Shown here: positions 3,533 through 5,421 of the stretch, piece by piece | Numbering within the stretch: position 1 is the stretch's first letter | Layout of the letters: the number at the start of each line of letters is the position of its first letter | NCBI GenBank assembly: GCA_030042375.1 | Contig: JASHZU010000393.1 | Location: 1 to 5,421, forward strand | Reading direction: 5' to 3' | DNA from: Verrucomicrobiia bacterium | Lineage (GTDB): Bacteria; Verrucomicrobiota; Verrucomicrobiae; Limisphaerales; UBA11358 | DNA: 5,421 nucleotides | The notes under the pieces: model-generated | What the model saw: the letters and a program-made list of their open reading frames with translations, nothing else | Databases searched by the model: none | Told to the model about the DNA's origin: nothing | Made by a program: the position numbers and the translations under genes

Positions 3533-5421
3533 TCAAGGTATCTCAAGGATGTAGAACACCTGCGGAGCCGATGGACTGACCACATTCGTGGACAGATTCA
3601 CGGCGCCGTTCGCGTTGAAGGAGTTGGTAAAGACCGGCGTCCATTGGGAAACCGGCTTCAGGATGTTGGTGCTTTCCAACAGCGTGTAAGTGCCATTGGC
3701 CGCGCCATTGGTGGCGCTAAAACTCAGCGTGCTGCCGTTGATGCTGATGCTGGTGAAGTGCGGCGGCGCGGACGGACCCGCCACCACAACCAGGCTCAGT
3801 GTGTTGCCGCTGATAGCGAGCGATGCCGTCGTGCTGGCAGCCAGACCCTCGCCCGTGACAGTGACGGAACCCGGCGCAGTGCCGGTGACAGAACCGCCGG
3901 TGCCGCTGTTGATAAGTGCATACGTGCCAATCGCCAGGGGCGCTCCGCCGGTGTTATTGACGGTGACAGCGGTTGAGGAGGACAGGGTCAAAGTACCGTT
4001 GGTAACGGTGATTGACGGCGCGCCCGAGGCATAGGCCAGGGCCAGTTTGCCTGAGCCAGTGCCGACGCTGCCGTTAATATATGCCGTGGAGGTGCTGTTG
4101 CTCAGCGTCTGGCCCGAGCCCAGCGCAAATGTTGAGGACAGTCCCGACACGTTAAAGGTCGCGCCACCGGCGATAGAGATGGCCGCGCTATCGGCGATGG
4201 AGGCCGTGCCGGTGAGGGCCAGTATACCGCCGCCGCTGATGGCTGTATTACCAGAGTAAGTATCAGCAGCAGTCAGGGTCAGGGTGCCCGAGCCGACAGC
4301 CGCCAAGCCGCCGGAGCCGCTGATAACGCTTTCAATGGCTGAGGCGACGGTTGAAGCAGTTATGTCAAAGTCGCAAGTGCCGTTCAGGGTTATCGGACCG
4401 GTCACGACGTTGTCACCGGCACCACCGCTATCCACTTTGAATGAATCGCTGGTCCCGTTGCCATTCAGGGTAATTACCTTGTTAAACGGCACAGTCGCGG
4501 CATAAAGCTCAAGGTTGGCTCCCGCGCTGACCACGACGTTGCTGGCCGGATTGCCCAATTGCGCGGTTCCTTCCTGGATGGCGAATTCACCGCCCTGGAC
4601 GTAAATGTTGCCCAGCCCGGCGTCAATAGTGCCGACGTTGACAAACGCCAATTCATTGGTATCCACCTTGGTGATGGAGTACGGGCTGCCGGATGGATAC
4701 TCGTTCAAAGATGCCCCCGTTCCCGTCCCGTCGCGGAGGTCCCAGCGATTGGCGCCACCCAAGGTAACATTGGCCGACACGGTGATATTGCTGAACGCAT
4801 CTTCGTCAGCCGCGCCACTGTTGATAATGGCCCCGGCTCCCGCGTAGCCCGTGCCGGATACAGTAATGGCCGGATAAGATCCGCCGTTGAAAGCAAGGCC
4901 GGCGACGTCATATGTTCCGCCATTGGTCACGACGGTGGTAGACGTGGCAGCGCCCCGTCCGGCGGTGGAGGTTGCGTTCAAAATACCATTGGTAATCAGG
5001 ATCGTGCCAGTGAAGGACGAGTTGGCCGCGCTCAAGGTAATGGTATTGCTGCCGGCTTGCACGAGCGAGCCGGAGCCGGAGACGACGTTGCCCAAAGTCG
5101 AATTGTTGGTCTGGTCAAACACGAGCGAACCATTATCGGTGATAGCACCGGAACCGACGCTGCCATTGGTGTCGTTATTGCCAACCTGCACGGTGCCTGC
5201 GCCAATGGTGACGCTGCTGAAAGCATTGATCCCGCTGTTATCAATCAACAGCGACGAGGTGCCTTCTTTGGTCAAGGCATTGCCGGTGATGTAGCCGGTG
5301 CCAGTGAACTTGTAAGCCAACACGTTGTTGGTCACGACGATGCTATCCGGCGTAAGCGCGGTCGTTAGATTGACCACACCGTTGCTTGCATTGTCGTTAA
5401 ACTGCGCAATATCATTATTGG
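3533..5421 (-). CDS. Autotransporter-associated beta-strand repeat (PATR) protein, C-terminal 628 residues, 5' end outside window
   Basis: A large extracellular repeat protein, open through the right edge and ending at TGA 3535-3533. The GTG at 5377 is internal, since the frame continues upstream as NNDIAQFNDNASNG. Composition is dominated by Gly, Ser, Thr, Ala, Asn and Val, with one Cys, typical of a beta-helix. PATR units (TIGR02601/PF12951) are recognisable at about 40-80 (GNALTKEGTSSLLIDNSGIN...), 115-149 (GSGSLVQAGSNTITLSAANS...) and 368-402 (GSGGLAAVGSGTLTLTAADT...), with degenerate strands between. The last ~81 residues (548-628) form a separate domain: GPSAPPHFTSISINGSTLSF, a LLESTNILKPVSQWTPVFTN core and the end PQVFYILEIP. 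This tail recurs on large secreted proteins of Verrucomicrobiota (from family knowledge). No outer-membrane beta-barrel and no PEP-CTERM anchor follows, so despite the family name it is not a classical autotransporter. Likely a secreted or surface protein; adhesin or polysaccharide-related roles are guesses. Confidence 0.88.
   Translation of the reverse strand, partial: NNDIAQFNDNASNGVVNLTTALTPDSIVVTNNVLAYKFTGTGYITGNALTKEGTSSLLIDNSGINAFSSVTIGAGTVQVGNNDTNGSVGSGAITDNGSLVFDQTNNSTLGNVVSGSGSLVQAGSNTITLSAANSSFTGTILITNGILNATSTAGRGAATSTTVVTNGGTYDVAGLAFNGGSYPAITVSGTGYAGAGAIINSGAADEDAFSNITVSANVTLGGANRWDLRDGTGTGASLNEYPSGSPYSITKVDTNELAFVNVGTIDAGLGNIYVQGGEFAIQEGTAQLGNPASNVVVSAGANLELYAATVPFNKVITLNGNGTSDSFKVDSGGAGDNVVTGPITLNGTCDFDITASTVASAIESVISGSGGLAAVGSGTLTLTAADTYSGNTAISGGGILALTGTASIADSAAISIAGGATFNVSGLSSTFALGSGQTLSNSTSTAYINGSVGTGSGKLALAYASGAPSITVTNGTLTLSSSTAVTVNNTGGAPLAIGTYALINSGTGGSVTGTAPGSVTVTGEGLAASTTASLAISGNTLSLVVVAGPSAPPHFTSISINGSTLSFSATNGAANGTYTLLESTNILKPVSQWTPVFTNSFNANGAVNLSTNVVSPSAPQVFYILEIP

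Noticed and set aside
3101..3976. 291-codon plus-strand ORF
   Set aside because: It lies antisense to the 5' end of copy C, the terminator hairpin and the PATR gene. The translation has no domain character, is rich in Arg/Gly/Ala as expected from reversed GC-rich codons, and crosses clear gene boundaries.
4559..5368. 269-codon plus-strand ORF and several overlapping ones in the PATR region
   Set aside because: These are shadows of the repetitive Gly/Thr/Ser/Val codons of the PATR gene on the other strand; the minus-strand frame has recognisable repeats and a family-typical C-terminus.
5375..5377. GTG as the start of the PATR protein
   Set aside because: The frame stays open for 14 more codons to the window edge, and the sequence upstream is of the same repeat-like composition, so the true start is outside.

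Overview
The window looks like a chromosomal segment of a member of the Verrucomicrobiota, probably a Pedosphaera/Limisphaerales-type soil or freshwater lineage. This placement is inferred from protein style only: prepilin-like proteins ending in an H-X9-DG motif, and a large Ser/Thr/Gly/Asn-rich beta-strand-repeat protein that ends in a 'LLESTN...SQWTP...PQVFYILEIP' tail typical of that phylum. Every gene I can support lies on the minus strand, so transcription runs from the right edge to the left edge. The large plus-strand ORFs are antisense shadows.

Layout in order of transcription. (1) 5421-3533: the C-terminal 628 residues of an autotransporter-associated beta-strand repeat (PATR) protein whose N-terminus lies outside the window. 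A strong 13-bp hairpin at 3449-3478 follows its stop codon and is a likely terminator. (2) 3373-2513 (copy C), 2503-1592 (copy B) and 1379-543 (copy A): three paralogous secreted prepilin-like proteins of 286, 303 and 278 residues. Each has a type IV prepilin leader, an N-terminal membrane helix, four conserved cysteines and a C-terminal H-X9-DG motif. C and B are close relatives and tightly coupled, with the Shine-Dalgarno of B overlapping the stop of C. A is more divergent and has its own upstream region, which is a recognisable copy of the leader in front of C. (3) 430-338: tRNA-Ser(GCU) with an encoded CCA end. (4) 265-1: the N-terminal 88 codons of a probable phosphatidate cytidylyltransferase (cdsA), running off the left edge.

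Regions 3 and 4 are housekeeping. Regions 1 and 2 look like a surface or secreted module: pseudopilin-like proteins probably processed by a prepilin peptidase, next to a large extracellular repeat protein. That the two work together is inferred from proximity and is not shown. The most interesting signals are the tandem triplication itself with its duplicated flanks, the Gly-to-Ala change at the prepilin cleavage site of copy B, and the duplicated leader with overlapping hairpins and short upstream reading frames. No mobile element, CRISPR array or defence system was seen, and no stretch over 300 bases lacks a gene.
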